Positions 44,084-52,794 of a stretch of DNA of 64,000 nt are shown here, piece by piece. The DNA comes from CAZUSO01 sp964622775 (GTDB lineage Bacteria > Bacteroidota > Bacteroidia > Chitinophagales > Chitinophagaceae). The translations under genes were made by a program, and so were the position numbers. Within the stretch, counting starts at the first letter, position 1. Each line of letters begins with the position of its first letter. Where the stretch lies: assembly GCA_964622775.1 (NCBI GenBank), contig CAZUSO010000003.1:61181-125180 (forward strand), given 5' to 3'. Under the pieces are notes generated by a model, which saw only the letters and a list, made by a program, of their open reading frames with translations, made no database searches and was not told where the DNA came from.

Positions 44084-44773
44084 ATGGAATCAATTATTTC
44101 TTTTTTTCAGCATCTTACGGATGCGCAATGGCTGATGGATAATGGCGGCCTGTATGTGGTTTTGTTGATCATCTTTGCCGAAACCGGCTTGTTCGTCGGC
44201 TTCTTCCTGCCGGGTGATTACCTGCTTTTTATTGCGGGAATGGTCGTAGCCGCCGCACCTGATCCTTTTGCGGAGCCTGTACTGAACCTGATATATTGGT
44301 GCACACTGTTTTCATCTGCGGCCATCATCGGGAATATCGTAGGTTATTGGTTCGGAAAGCGTTCAGGACCTTATTTGTTTGAGCGAAAAGATACCTGGAT
44401 TTTCAAAAAGAAACATATCTACCAGGCAAAGCATTTCTACGAAAGGCGTGGTGGGGTTGCCATCATTATCGCACGTTTTTTGCCGGTTGTCCGCACTTTT
44501 GCGCCCATAGTTGCCGGGGTGGTAAAGATGGAGTTTAAAAAATTCTTATTGTATAATATTGCCGGGGCAATACTTTGGGTATTCGGTCTGGTTACTCTGG
44601 GTTTTGTATTAGGGAAAAATGCCTGGGTAAAAGAACATCTGGAATATATTGTTATCGGAATTATTGTCTTAACGACTGCACCTGTATTGTTCAAAATGAT
44701 TTGGGGAAAATTCCACCACCCCCATCCGCACGGTCATGAGCAGGACCAGCAGGTTGAAGAATTACATCAATAA
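44084..44773 (+). CDS. DedA family membrane protein
   Basis: 229 residues. Conserved VTT/SNARE-associated domain: LYVVLLIIFAETGLFVGFFL, PGDYLLFIAGMVVAAA, IIGNIVGYWFGKRSGPYLFE, ERRGGVAIIIARFLPVVRTF and APIVAGVVKMEFKKFLLYNI. DedA proteins act as proton-dependent lipid carriers or flippases needed for undecaprenyl phosphate or phospholipid recycling. The His/Gln-rich tail (HHPHPHGHEQDQQVEELHQ) is soluble and could bind metal. The next gene begins six bases after its stop. Confidence 0.93.
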   Translation: MESIISFFQHLTDAQWLMDNGGLYVVLLIIFAETGLFVGFFLPGDYLLFIAGMVVAAAPDPFAEPVLNLIYWCTLFSSAAIIGNIVGYWFGKRSGPYLFERKDTWIFKKKHIYQAKHFYERRGGVAIIIARFLPVVRTFAPIVAGVVKMEFKKFLLYNIAGAILWVFGLVTLGFVLGKNAWVKEHLEYIVIGIIVLTTAPVLFKMIWGKFHHPHPHGHEQDQQVEELHQ

Positions 44774-44779
44774 ATACTG

Positions 44780-45394
44780 ATGAGTACATTGGACAAACGG
44801 GTAGATAGTTATATTGAGGCTGCGGCTGATTTTGCCCGGCCGGTGTTGCATCATTTGCGCGAACTGATGCACCGGTATTGTCCTCTGGTGACCGAAACCA
44901 TAAAATGGTCTTTCCCGCATTTTGCGTATCGCGGAAAGATATTGTTCAGTATGGCAGCCTTCAGAGCGCATTGCTCCTGCGGCTTTTGGCTGGAGCAGCT
45001 GATGCAGGATCCTTATGACCTGCTCAACAAGGTAAGCCGCAGTGGTATGGGAAGTTTTGGAAAAATTACTTCTATATCAGATTTGCCGGAACCCGGAAAA
45101 ATGGCCTTCTACATTAAAGAGGCCATGCGCTTGGTTGATGCAGGCGTTACCCGGCCTGCGGCTTCCGTAAAAACGCCGGAAGAGCAGAATATGCCTGAAG
45201 ATGTGATGGCAGCGCTGCGAAAAAACAAAAGGGCACTGGAACAATTTCAACAATTTGCTCCTTCACACCGCAGAGAATACCTGCAATGGATTAACGAAGC
45301 TAAACGGGCGACTACCCGTAGTCAACGTATTGCAACTATGCTGGAATGGCTTGCTGATGGCAAGTCGCGTAACTGGAAATACGAAAAGCAGTAG
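44780..45394 (+). CDS. YdeI/OmdA-like DUF1801 protein
   Basis: 204 residues. The N-terminal DUF1801 part (TLDKRVDSYIEAAADFARPV, LHHLRELMHRYCPLVTETIK, WSFPHFAYRGKILFSMAAFR) is followed by a helical linker and a C-terminal YdeI/OmpD-associated segment (FQQFAPSHRREYLQWINEAK, RATTRSQRIATMLEWLADGK). The family has been linked to bacteriocin protection or OmpD association in enterobacteria, but the biochemical role is not known. It follows the DedA gene by six bases and probably shares its transcript. Confidence 0.88.
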   Translation: MSTLDKRVDSYIEAAADFARPVLHHLRELMHRYCPLVTETIKWSFPHFAYRGKILFSMAAFRAHCSCGFWLEQLMQDPYDLLNKVSRSGMGSFGKITSISDLPEPGKMAFYIKEAMRLVDAGVTRPAASVKTPEEQNMPEDVMAALRKNKRALEQFQQFAPSHRREYLQWINEAKRATTRSQRIATMLEWLADGKSRNWKYEKQ

Positions 45395-45399
45395 CTTTG
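45392..45399 (+). promoter_or_regulatory. Bacteroidota -7 box before the BtuB-like receptor
   Basis: TAGCTTTG matches TAnnTTTG and overlaps the stop codon of the YdeI-like gene, 22 bases before the ATG at 45422. The -33 position shows no TTTG. Confidence 0.4.
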
Positions 45400-45421
45400 C
45401 CTTGTTGTTTCCAACCTCAGG

Positions 45422-47410
45422 ATGATTAAACCATACTTACTTTCATACTTATTATTGCTTTCAACTGCCTTGCTGCATGCGCAGCAGACTGCGGATACCT
45501 TGTCGGAGGTAGAGGTCAATGCCACTAAAATGGAAGGAGCCTCAGCGGTGCAATCGGATTTTACGGCAGGTCAGGCACGGCAGGATATAGCTCAGTCTTA
45601 CCGGCCGTTTTATATCGGCGGAGACCTCAGCCGGATGCTGGCCCAGCAGACTTCTGTTTTTGTAAAATCTTATGGCATCAACAGTATGGCTACCTTAAGT
45701 CTTAGAGGAGCTTCGGCAGCTCAGTCCGGCGTATTCTGGAAGGGTATTCCGCTGATGAATCCCGCACTGGGCGTGGCAGATATCTCCCTGCTACAGGCTG
45801 GATTGTTTGATGATGTTACCTTGCAATATGGGGGGGCAGGAGCTTTGTGGGGCAGTGGTAATGTAGGCGGTGCGTTATTGCTGGGAAGCAAACCGATCCG
45901 GTTTTATAAAAAAAAACCGATGCTATCGCTGAGCATTGGCGGCGGCAGCTTTGGCGCCCGGAATAGCCTGCTGAAAACGCAATATCAGGATAGTGCATGG
46001 AGCATTGCCCTTACCGGGTTTTACCAATATGCCCGTAATGATTTTGAATTTACCAATGCGCTGAATGAGCAGGAGCCGCTTCCACATGCAGCGCTGAATG
46101 CCGCGGGCGGTATCATCTCGATAGCACGCAATTGGAGCAAATCAAATGCGATAAAACATTACCTGGCTCTGGATGTCTGGTACCAGCGGTATAACCGTCA
46201 GACTCCGCCGGCATTATTTGAATCTTTTTCCAACAAAGAATCGCAAGACCGGTCATTGCGCAGTGTGCTGGAATGGCATTTCGGAAAAGGCCGAAACACG
46301 TCTTATGCCAAGGTTTCATTCAATAAAGAATGGATGCGCTATGAAGATCCGCCGGCGGTGTATGGCACTGAATATGCCACAGGACAATACTATCAGGAAC
46401 TGGGTTATCAGCGCAAGTGGAATACCGGAAACAAGGGGCAGTTTGGCCACAACCTGCTGGTCTTTTCACCTCTGCAGTATGTTACCTTCCGGGGTGCAGA
46501 CACCGGAAATTCCCGTCAGTTCCGACCCGCAGTTGCCGCCGCCTATCGTTTTAACTTTCAAGACTTTTCCTTTAACACTGCCTTGCGGCAGGAATGGTGG
46601 AATGGTAAGGCTACTCCTCTCTTGCCTGAGGCGGGCGGAGAATATGCCGTTTGGTTTTTTAATCTCGGAAATATCCGGAAGTATTACGGCAGATTTTTGA
46701 TTAACGGCAGTGTGCAAAGGAGCTACCGGATTCCGTCTTTGAATGAATTGTTTGTTTTTCCGGGCGGCAATAGTAAGCTCAAACCGGAGCAGGGCTGGAG
46801 CCGGGAGATAGGGTATAAGGTGGAGCTGAACCGAAGTAACAGAGCCAGAGAACCCCATGTCATGGATCCGCCATTAATCCGTCATGAGCTCAGCTATTTC
46901 AACCGCGATATCAAAGACTGGATCATCTGGCTGGGCGGGTCGGTATGGTCGCCGCACAACCTGGCCAGGGTATGGAGTCGCGGTGTGGAAACAAGGAATG
47001 CCATTGAGTTGCCGGTTAAAAATGTCTGGCTGCTTTTTTCGTTCAATACCACCTATGTATTGGCCACCAATATGGAATCTTATCTGCCTGCGGACAGCAG
47101 CATTGGGCGTCAGATACCTTATACGCCGCGCTATGTTTTTCAGGGTAATGCCGGTGTGCAGTGGAAGCAGTTGCTGGTCAACTATAACCATACTTATACC
47201 GGCTACCGCTTTGTAACTATGGATGAATCGCAATTCCTGCCGCCCTTCCAGCTTGGGAATATTCAGGCCACTTATGGATTTCATGTCTGCCAGGTTTCCA
47301 TAAATGCAGTTGCTCAAATTCAGAATTTATGGAATGCCGGTTATCAGGTGGTATGGGGCCGGCCGATGCCACATAGGTATTATTTATTTAGCCTTCAGTT
47401 TGTTTTATGA
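45422..47410 (+). CDS. TonB-dependent receptor (BtuB-like, no regulatory domain)
   Basis: 662 residues. The signal peptide is MIKPYLLSYLLLLSTALLHA. A plug follows directly (LSEVEVNATKMEGASAVQSD as a TonB-box region, then INSMATLSLRGASAAQSGVF and LQYGGAGALWGSGNVGGALL), and a 22-strand-type barrel ends VVWGRPMPHRYYLFSLQFVL. The size and the direct plug resemble vitamin B12/siderophore receptors rather than SusC. No uptake ABC genes are near, so the ligand is unknown. Citrate synthase follows with its own promoter. Confidence 0.91.
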   Translation: MIKPYLLSYLLLLSTALLHAQQTADTLSEVEVNATKMEGASAVQSDFTAGQARQDIAQSYRPFYIGGDLSRMLAQQTSVFVKSYGINSMATLSLRGASAAQSGVFWKGIPLMNPALGVADISLLQAGLFDDVTLQYGGAGALWGSGNVGGALLLGSKPIRFYKKKPMLSLSIGGGSFGARNSLLKTQYQDSAWSIALTGFYQYARNDFEFTNALNEQEPLPHAALNAAGGIISIARNWSKSNAIKHYLALDVWYQRYNRQTPPALFESFSNKESQDRSLRSVLEWHFGKGRNTSYAKVSFNKEWMRYEDPPAVYGTEYATGQYYQELGYQRKWNTGNKGQFGHNLLVFSPLQYVTFRGADTGNSRQFRPAVAAAYRFNFQDFSFNTALRQEWWNGKATPLLPEAGGEYAVWFFNLGNIRKYYGRFLINGSVQRSYRIPSLNELFVFPGGNSKLKPEQGWSREIGYKVELNRSNRAREPHVMDPPLIRHELSYFNRDIKDWIIWLGGSVWSPHNLARVWSRGVETRNAIELPVKNVWLLFSFNTTYVLATNMESYLPADSSIGRQIPYTPRYVFQGNAGVQWKQLLVNYNHTYTGYRFVTMDESQFLPPFQLGNIQATYGFHVCQVSINAVAQIQNLWNAGYQVVWGRPMPHRYYLFSLQFVL

Positions 47411-47452
47411 ATATTTAAATTATCCAAGACACTTTACCAAAAGCGTTTTCAT

Positions 47453-47460
47453 TATATTTG
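47453..47460 (+). promoter_or_regulatory. Bacteroidota -7 box of citrate synthase
   Basis: TATATTTG, perfect TAnnTTTG, 43 bases before the ATG at 47504. A TTTA at 47433-47436 is the only candidate for -33. Confidence 0.45.
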
Positions 47461-47503
47461 CAGGGTTTAAAAATTTCTCACACTTAAATATTTTCAATAA
47501 AAA

Positions 47504-48823
47504 ATGGGTTTTATTAAGGAGCGCTTTAAGGAAAAAGCAGACATTCTGAATGAAGAAATCAAAACATTAATAGCAGAACACGGGAATGACAAGATCGGCG
47601 AAATAACCGTAGCGCAAGTATATCAGGGAATGCGTGGCATGATTGGCCTCATCACGGAAACTTCTTTACTGGATGCCAATGAAGGTATCCGTTTCCGGGG
47701 ATACTCCATTCCCGAATTGCGCGAGCAGCTTCCTAAAGCGGAAGGCGGCAGTGAGCCTTTGCCGGAAGGATTGTTTTATTTAATGCTGTTAGGTGAAATG
47801 CCTGCTACAGAAGATGTGGAGCATTTGTCCGGCGTGTTTGCACGCCGTTCGCATGTCCCCAATTATGTTTTTGATGTTATTGAATCTTTACCGATAAACA
47901 CGCATCCGATGACGCAGTTCGGCATCGGTATTATGGCCTTGCAACGCGAATCTATCTTCAGTAAAGAATATGCTAAGGGCATCAGCAAGAAGGATCACTG
48001 GAGCTATGTGTATGAAGATGTCATGAACCTGATTGCGCGACTGCCTCGTGTGGCTGCTTATATTTATCGCAGGAAATATAAAAACGGTGATCACATTCAA
48101 CCCAACGGAATGCTGGACTGGGCAGGTAATTTCGCACACATGCTGGGCTATGACGACAAAGGATTTTATGCGCTCATGCGTCTGTACATGACTATTCATG
48201 CCGACCATGAAGGCGGTAACGTGTCGGCGCACACTACCCATTTAGTCGGTTCTGCATTAAGCGATCCTTATCTGTCGCTGGCTGCGGGTATGAACGGACT
48301 TGCAGGGCCTTTGCACGGCCTGGCCAATCAGGAGGTGATTCGCTGGATTGAGGAGATGCAGGCAGAATTGAATACCACAACGCCCACTAAAGAAGATATT
48401 TCAGACTATATCAAAAAGACCCTCAGTGAAGGCAAGGTAGTACCCGGATATGGTCATGCTGTATTGCGTAAGACGGATCCGCGCTTTATCGCTCAGATGG
48501 ATTTTGGAAAAAAGCATTGTCCGGATTCTCCTCTGGTCCAAACCGTATGGAATGTTTATGAAGTGGCTCCGGATATCCTGAGTGCAACCGGCAAGATTAA
48601 AAATCCCTGGCCGAATGTGGATGCCCATAGCGGTGCGCTTCTGAAACATTACGGCTTGATTGAAGAAGATTTCTACACGGTATTATTTGGCGTAAGCCGT
48701 GCATTGGGTGTACTGTCCAGCCTGTGTTGGGATCGCGTATTAGGATTCCCGCTGGAGCGCCCTAAGTCTGTAACGACCGCATATATCAGGAATATGGTGG
48801 CCGGTGAGGAAATAGAAGCCTGA
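47504..48823 (+). CDS. gltA: Citrate synthase, eukaryotic-type
   Basis: 439 residues. Condenses acetyl-CoA and oxaloacetate, the entry to the TCA cycle. Active-site regions are HADHEGGNVSAHTTHLVGSA (His), VVPGYGHAVLRKTDPRF (His) and WPNVDAHSGALLKHYG (Asp). The N-terminus KERFKEKADILNEEIKTLIA and the lack of an allosteric NADH-binding N-terminal domain place it with the mitochondrial-like group rather than with E. coli GltA, which is usual for Chitinophagaceae-type bacteria. A terminator follows at 48869-48897. Confidence 0.95.
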   Translation: MGFIKERFKEKADILNEEIKTLIAEHGNDKIGEITVAQVYQGMRGMIGLITETSLLDANEGIRFRGYSIPELREQLPKAEGGSEPLPEGLFYLMLLGEMPATEDVEHLSGVFARRSHVPNYVFDVIESLPINTHPMTQFGIGIMALQRESIFSKEYAKGISKKDHWSYVYEDVMNLIARLPRVAAYIYRRKYKNGDHIQPNGMLDWAGNFAHMLGYDDKGFYALMRLYMTIHADHEGGNVSAHTTHLVGSALSDPYLSLAAGMNGLAGPLHGLANQEVIRWIEEMQAELNTTTPTKEDISDYIKKTLSEGKVVPGYGHAVLRKTDPRFIAQMDFGKKHCPDSPLVQTVWNVYEVAPDILSATGKIKNPWPNVDAHSGALLKHYGLIEEDFYTVLFGVSRALGVLSSLCWDRVLGFPLERPKSVTTAYIRNMVAGEEIEA

Positions 48824-48868
48824 CCGGGTGGAATAATTTTAGCCCGTTTTTGAAGGGCGTGATTAGTG

Positions 48869-48897
48869 AGAGGTTACCTTTAGGCAGCCTCTTTTTT
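48869..48897 (+). terminator. Terminator after citrate synthase
   Basis: AGAGG (48869-48873) pairs with CCTCT (48888-48892), with further pairing of ACCT and AGGC inside, followed by TTTTT. It lies 46 bases after the stop codon. Confidence 0.6.
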
Positions 48898-49012
48898 ATG
48901 CGGGCGAGTTTCAAAAGTAACCTGGAAGTATTCACCTGCGCCGACAGTGGAAATTTGCCTGTTGCATGACGTAATTTATCTTTATTTTTATCGTAGTAAA
49001 AATTTCAGGGAA

Positions 49013-49261
49013 ATGAACACCAAGTTGACATTGAACTTAAATAAACACATAATCGAAATTGCAAAGGATTATGCAAAGAATCATAAGGTTAGCTTACCAC
49101 AGGTAATTGAAAATTATTTATATGCCCTTATAAAAAAGGAAGAAAGTAATATTACAATAAGCCCGCTTGTGCAAAGTTTGGCCGGCGTAATTCCGAATGA
49201 AGCCGACAACACCGGTTTCAGAAAAGATTATTATGACTATTTGAATGAAAAATATTCATAA
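49013..49261 (+). CDS. DUF6364 antitoxin-like protein
   Basis: 82 residues from the ATG at 49013. It begins MNTKLTLNLNKHIIEIAKDY, an RHH-like strand and helix, continues AKNHKVSLPQVIENYLYALI, and ends in a toxin-binding-like tail with FRKDYYDYLNEKYS. This is the typical layout of DUF6364 antitoxins paired with PIN toxins. The last base of its stop codon is the first base of an ATG (TAATG) that opens a broken PIN-like frame, so the pair was a coupled operon. The gene itself is intact. A weak promoter (TTG, 18 bases, TATTTTTA) precedes it. Confidence 0.8.
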   Translation: MNTKLTLNLNKHIIEIAKDYAKNHKVSLPQVIENYLYALIKKEESNITISPLVQSLAGVIPNEADNTGFRKDYYDYLNEKYS

Positions 49262-49427
49262 TGGAATAACTTTTCGTTGACACAAATCTTGTAATTGATC
49301 TTTAGCATGGAAAGATTGTATCAATCAGTTGAACGGCAGATTTTAATATAATTGACCGCAGGTCAAAAAACAGATTTTCAGGATGCGGTATTATTTTGAT
49401 CTAAAAGCAAAATAGCATAGATAAACA
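49261..49427 (+). pseudogene. Destroyed PIN-domain toxin
   Basis: From the ATG at 49261 the frame reads ME-stop-LFVDTNLVIDL-stop, which is the opening strand of a PIN nuclease with its first active-site Asp (FVDTNxVIDLL) interrupted by two stop codons. About 90 bases further, in another frame, KTDFQDAVLF then stop then SKSKIA resembles the conserved central/late PIN segment (DFxDAVxFYSAxxxxxD). The total length (about 165 bases) is far below the ~400 needed, so a large internal part is deleted. The next gene starts at 49428. Confidence 0.65.
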
Positions 49428-49874
49428 ATGAAGCACATAAAACTTATAGAAACGATACTTTACGTAAGCAATCAGGAAGTGAGCAGCGAATTTTACCGGA
49501 AAATATTCCGGAAAAATCCTGAGCTGCATGTTCCGGGAATGACCGAATTTGAACTTTCTGAAAACTGTAAAATAGGACTGATGCCCAATAAAGGCATTGC
49601 AAAAATTCTTACTGAAAAAATACCGCACCCGGACGAAGGAAACGGCATACCGAGGTGCGAACTTTATTGCTATGTAGAAAACATTCAACTTGAATTTGAC
49701 AACGCTATCGAAGCCGGGGCGAAACTCATCAGCCCGGTTGCAGACCGGGATTGGGGCGACAAAGTTTGTTATTTTTCAGACCCTGACGGACATATCATCG
49801 CATTTGCTGAAAAGCGGAATGATGAAAATCGGATTGCTACGGACTTGGCAAGACCAAATAACCAACCGGCTTGA
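49428..49874 (+). CDS. VOC superfamily protein (glyoxalase/bleomycin resistance fold)
   Basis: 148 residues. It has two beta-alpha-beta-beta-beta modules: MKHIKLIETILYVSNQEVSS, EFYRKIFRKNPELHVPGMTE, then YVENIQLEFDNAIEAGAKLI and KVCYFSDPDGHIIAFAEK, with the metal-site-like Glu at the end. The family includes glyoxalases, dioxygenases and antibiotic-binding proteins; the sequence does not tell which. It starts 1 base after the PIN relic and lies in an AT-richer block of small accessory genes, which may have been acquired. Confidence 0.85.
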   Translation: MKHIKLIETILYVSNQEVSSEFYRKIFRKNPELHVPGMTEFELSENCKIGLMPNKGIAKILTEKIPHPDEGNGIPRCELYCYVENIQLEFDNAIEAGAKLISPVADRDWGDKVCYFSDPDGHIIAFAEKRNDENRIATDLARPNNQPA

Positions 49875-49976
49875 CTTTGGCATGGCATTGCTACTTAAGA
49901 CTTCGACAAAAATTTCCATGATGATACTTTTATCAACATTTGGCGTACAGGCAATTATCTGACACAACTAACAAAT

Positions 49977-50384
49977 ATGACACACATCAGCAAATTCAAT
50001 GAACAACAACTGGCATTTTGGACATTGGTTCAGAAAATAAACAATTATTGGTATAGTGGGCAACTAACAGCGCTTTCAGCGTATTTTCATCAAAACGTTG
50101 TATTCAATAGTCCTGACTTCAAACACCAGGTCATAGGAAAAGAAAATTGCATTCGGACATACATTGATTTCTTGAACATTTCCAGTATTTTGCTTTATAC
50201 AGAAAGTAATCCCACTGTGCAGATATTTAAAGAAACAGTTATTGTAACTTATGATTTTGAAATAAAATATGAACAAAATAATAAAACATATCACGAAGCA
50301 GGAACTGACATTTTGGTCTTTGGAAAGGAACAACAATCCTGGAAAATAGTCTGGCGTGGAATGAGCAACTTAAAAAATGTGTGA
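49977..50384 (+). CDS. NTF2-like (SnoaL/DUF4440-type) protein
   Basis: 135 residues. A cone-shaped NTF2 fold is suggested by FWTLVQKINNYWYSGQLTAL, SAYFHQNVVFNSPDFKHQVI, GKENCIRTYIDFLNISSILL, TVIVTYDFEIKYEQNNKTYH and DILVFGKEQQSWKIVWRGM. No catalytic residues are evident. Such proteins are often small enzymes or stress-related factors. It is followed by the DUF2200 gene after 81 bases. Confidence 0.78.
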   Translation: MTHISKFNEQQLAFWTLVQKINNYWYSGQLTALSAYFHQNVVFNSPDFKHQVIGKENCIRTYIDFLNISSILLYTESNPTVQIFKETVIVTYDFEIKYEQNNKTYHEAGTDILVFGKEQQSWKIVWRGMSNLKNV

Positions 50385-50465
50385 CATCTGAATTATTTGC
50401 AGGCAGCAATGCGGCGTAAAAAATACCGGTATAATATTTCATAAACAGCATTAAAAACATACTAT

Positions 50466-50828
50466 ATGAAAACTACTCCCGAACACGATGCGCGAATTGC
50501 AAAGATGACCTTTGCATCGGTGTATCCGCATTACGTCACTAAGGTGGAAGGCAAAGGCAGGACAAAAGGAGAGTTACATCAGGTCATAGAATGGCTGACA
50601 GGATTTGATGATGAAACAATACAGGAACTCATTGACAAGAAAGTAACTTTTGAAACATTTTTTAAGAGCGCAGAACTCAATCCCAATGCGCAACTTATAA
50701 CAGGCGTAATTTGTGGCTACCGGATAGAAGAAATTGAAAATCCATTAACCAGGAAAGCCAGATATTTAGACAAGCTGGTGGACGAATTGGCGAAAGGAAA
50801 AAAGATGGAGAAGATTTTAAGGAAGTAA
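50466..50828 (+). CDS. DUF2200 domain protein
   Basis: 120 residues matching the DUF2200 family in full: MKTTPEHDARIAKMTFASVY, PHYVTKVEGKGRTKGELHQV, IEWLTGFDDETIQELIDKKV, TFETFFKSAELNPNAQLITG, VICGYRIEEIENPLTRKARY. Cytoplasmic, function unknown. Last gene of the AT-richer accessory block. Confidence 0.9.
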   Translation: MKTTPEHDARIAKMTFASVYPHYVTKVEGKGRTKGELHQVIEWLTGFDDETIQELIDKKVTFETFFKSAELNPNAQLITGVICGYRIEEIENPLTRKARYLDKLVDELAKGKKMEKILRK

Positions 50829-50978
50829 ACTCGAAAACCGACAGCAAATAAAATTGCCGACCGATAATAATAATCAGGTTTTCGTCCCATCCGCAGGACG
50901 ATCAAAGTGGCCTTTTTTGAACGAATCCTTTAGTAGCCTCGTTCTTATTTATAGATGCATCAGGATTTTATTGTGGTT

Positions 50979-51013
50979 AAGAAAGTGTAGACTACTGCTT
51001 ATAACACTTTCTT
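50979..51013. other. Perfect hairpin in the DUF2200-HADH gap
   Basis: AAGAAAGTGT (50979-50988) and ACACTTTCTT (51004-51013), 15-base loop. No T-tract follows, so it may be a regulatory structure or an inverted-repeat remnant rather than a terminator. The rest of the 258-base gap shows no gene. Confidence 0.4.
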
Positions 51014-51073
51014 GTGCCTTAGCCATAGTTGGTACTCCGGGATTAAGAAGTCCTGAAATCGCCCTGCTTTCTT

Positions 51074-51081
51074 TACTTTTG
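51074..51081 (+). promoter_or_regulatory. Bacteroidota -7 box of the 3-hydroxyacyl-CoA dehydrogenase
   Basis: TACTTTTG ends only five bases before the ATG at 51087, so transcription would start at or next to the A of the ATG. No -33 TTTG is seen at the expected place. Confidence 0.45.
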
Positions 51082-51086
51082 CGTTT

Positions 51087-52262
51087 ATGATAACATTAGA
51101 TACCCATACTCCGGTAGGCATTATCGGTAGCGGCGCCATGGGAAGCGGTATTGCCCAGGTGGCGGCAATGGCAGGAAATGAAGTGTATGTTTTTGATACA
51201 AATCCTGCGTCCTTAGAAAAGAGCCAAACGAATGTGCAAAATATCCTGAACAAATTACAGGCTAAAGGCAAACTGTCTGATGCTGATGAGGTATGGAGCC
51301 GGTTACATTTTGTAAATGAACTGAAAATGCTGCAATCCTGCGACCTTGTCATCGAAGCAATTGTAGAACAAATTGCTGTGAAGAAGCAGGTATTCGCCGA
51401 ACTCGAAACCATAGTGTCGGAAGATTGCGTGCTGGCATCCAACACTTCTTCACTTTCTATTGCATCTATTGCATCGGCCTGTAAATATAATGCCCGCGTA
51501 CTGGGCATTCATTTTTTCAACCCTGCTCCCCTGATGGCTTTGGTGGAAATTATCCCGGCTATTCAAACGGCTGCCGGTTTGCCGGAAGCGGTTAAACAAC
51601 TGATGCTGCAATGGGGAAAAACACCGGTAATTACCAAAGATACGCCGGGCTTTATTGTGAACCGAGTGGCACGTCCGTTTTACGGCGAAGCGTTACGGAT
51701 TTATGAAGAAGACCTTGCGGATATGGCCACTATCGACTGGGCGATGACCGCTCTGGGCGGATTTCGTATGGGACCTTTCACCCTGATGGATTATATCGGT
51801 CATGATGTGAATTATACGGTGACCGAAACGGTCTTCCAGTCCTTTTTTTATGATGAGCGCTACAAGCCATCCTTCTCTCAGAAGCGTTTATTGGAAGCGG
51901 GTTGGCTGGGCAGAAAATCCGGACGCGGCTTCTATCACTACGAAGATGGTGCAAGCCTGCCCGAACCCGTGCAGGATGCGGAAGCAGGAAAGATGATTCT
52001 GGAACGTATCTTAGTGATGCTTATTAATGAAGCAGCTGATGCCCTGCACTGGAATATTGCTTCAAAGACGGATATAGAAACGGCTATGACCAAAGGCGTT
52101 AATTATCCTAAAGGATTGCTGTGCTGGTGTGATGACCTGGGTGTAGATTATGTGTTGGGCGTATTGGACGGATTGTACCGTCTCTATCACGAACCCCGCT
52201 ACCGGGCCAGTCCATTACTGCGTAAAATGGCGGCTACCCGTCAACGTTTTTTCTCTGAATAA
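51087..52262 (+). CDS. 3-hydroxyacyl-CoA dehydrogenase (PaaH/HBD family)
   Basis: 391 residues. Oxidises 3-hydroxyacyl-CoA with NAD+ in fatty acid or phenylacetate degradation, or works in reverse in butyrate-type routes. Rossmann motif PVGIIGSGAMGSGIAQVAAM at the very N-terminus; catalytic region VLGIHFFNPAPLMALVEIIP; SNTSSLSIASIA; and the C-terminal domain with TPGFIVNRVARPFYGEALRI and DYIGHDVNYTVTETVFQSFF. A second C-terminal helical repeat (KTDIETAMTKGVNYPKGLLC) marks the longer PaaH type. No start other than 51087 is possible before the Rossmann motif. Confidence 0.93.
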   Translation: MITLDTHTPVGIIGSGAMGSGIAQVAAMAGNEVYVFDTNPASLEKSQTNVQNILNKLQAKGKLSDADEVWSRLHFVNELKMLQSCDLVIEAIVEQIAVKKQVFAELETIVSEDCVLASNTSSLSIASIASACKYNARVLGIHFFNPAPLMALVEIIPAIQTAAGLPEAVKQLMLQWGKTPVITKDTPGFIVNRVARPFYGEALRIYEEDLADMATIDWAMTALGGFRMGPFTLMDYIGHDVNYTVTETVFQSFFYDERYKPSFSQKRLLEAGWLGRKSGRGFYHYEDGASLPEPVQDAEAGKMILERILVMLINEAADALHWNIASKTDIETAMTKGVNYPKGLLCWCDDLGVDYVLGVLDGLYRLYHEPRYRASPLLRKMAATRQRFFSE

Positions 52263-52278
52263 GCCTTGTATATTATCT

Positions 52279-52794
52279 ATGAATCTGACAGATTTTTCCG
52301 CTTACATCAATTTTACGGCCATTGATTTTGAAACGGCTAACGCTAAGTTTTCCAGCATTTGCCAGATTGGGCTGGTACGCGTGGAGGGGGGCGAGATCGT
52401 TCATGAGTTGGAACAACTGGTACAGCCGCCGGGCAATACCTATCATTGGGGCAATTCCCGTGTGCATGGTATTAACAGGAGGATGACGGAGGCGGCCCCG
52501 GCTTTTGACCAGGTCTGGCATCTGATCGAGCCCTATATTCGAGGCCAGCATGTAGTAGCGCATAATGCGCCCTTTGATTGTTCCTGTTTAGACCAGACGC
52601 TGGATTTTTACCGGCTTCCCCGCCCGGAGTATAAGCGACATTGTACCGTGAAGATATACAAGCGCAATCTGGCTTTTCTTTGTGAACAATTTGACATAGC
52701 GCTGGATCATCATAATGCCCTTTCCGATGCACGCGCCTGTGCTTTTTTATTTATGAAATACCTGAAAGAAAATGCGAAAACAGGGATGGCTTAA
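52279..52794 (+). CDS. 3'-5' exonuclease, DnaQ-like DEDDh
   Basis: 171 residues from the ATG at 52279, 16 bases after the dehydrogenase stop; longer frames would overlap that gene. The active-site series is visible: NFTAIDFETAN (Asp, Glu), HVVAHNAPFDCSCLDQTL (Asp), and HHNALSDARACAFLFMKY (His, Asp), that is DEDDh. The length fits a stand-alone exonuclease domain such as the DNA polymerase III epsilon-like proteins without other domains. The role in repair or RNA trimming is not settled. Confidence 0.93.
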   Translation: MNLTDFSAYINFTAIDFETANAKFSSICQIGLVRVEGGEIVHELEQLVQPPGNTYHWGNSRVHGINRRMTEAAPAFDQVWHLIEPYIRGQHVVAHNAPFDCSCLDQTLDFYRLPRPEYKRHCTVKIYKRNLAFLCEQFDIALDHHNALSDARACAFLFMKYLKENAKTGMA

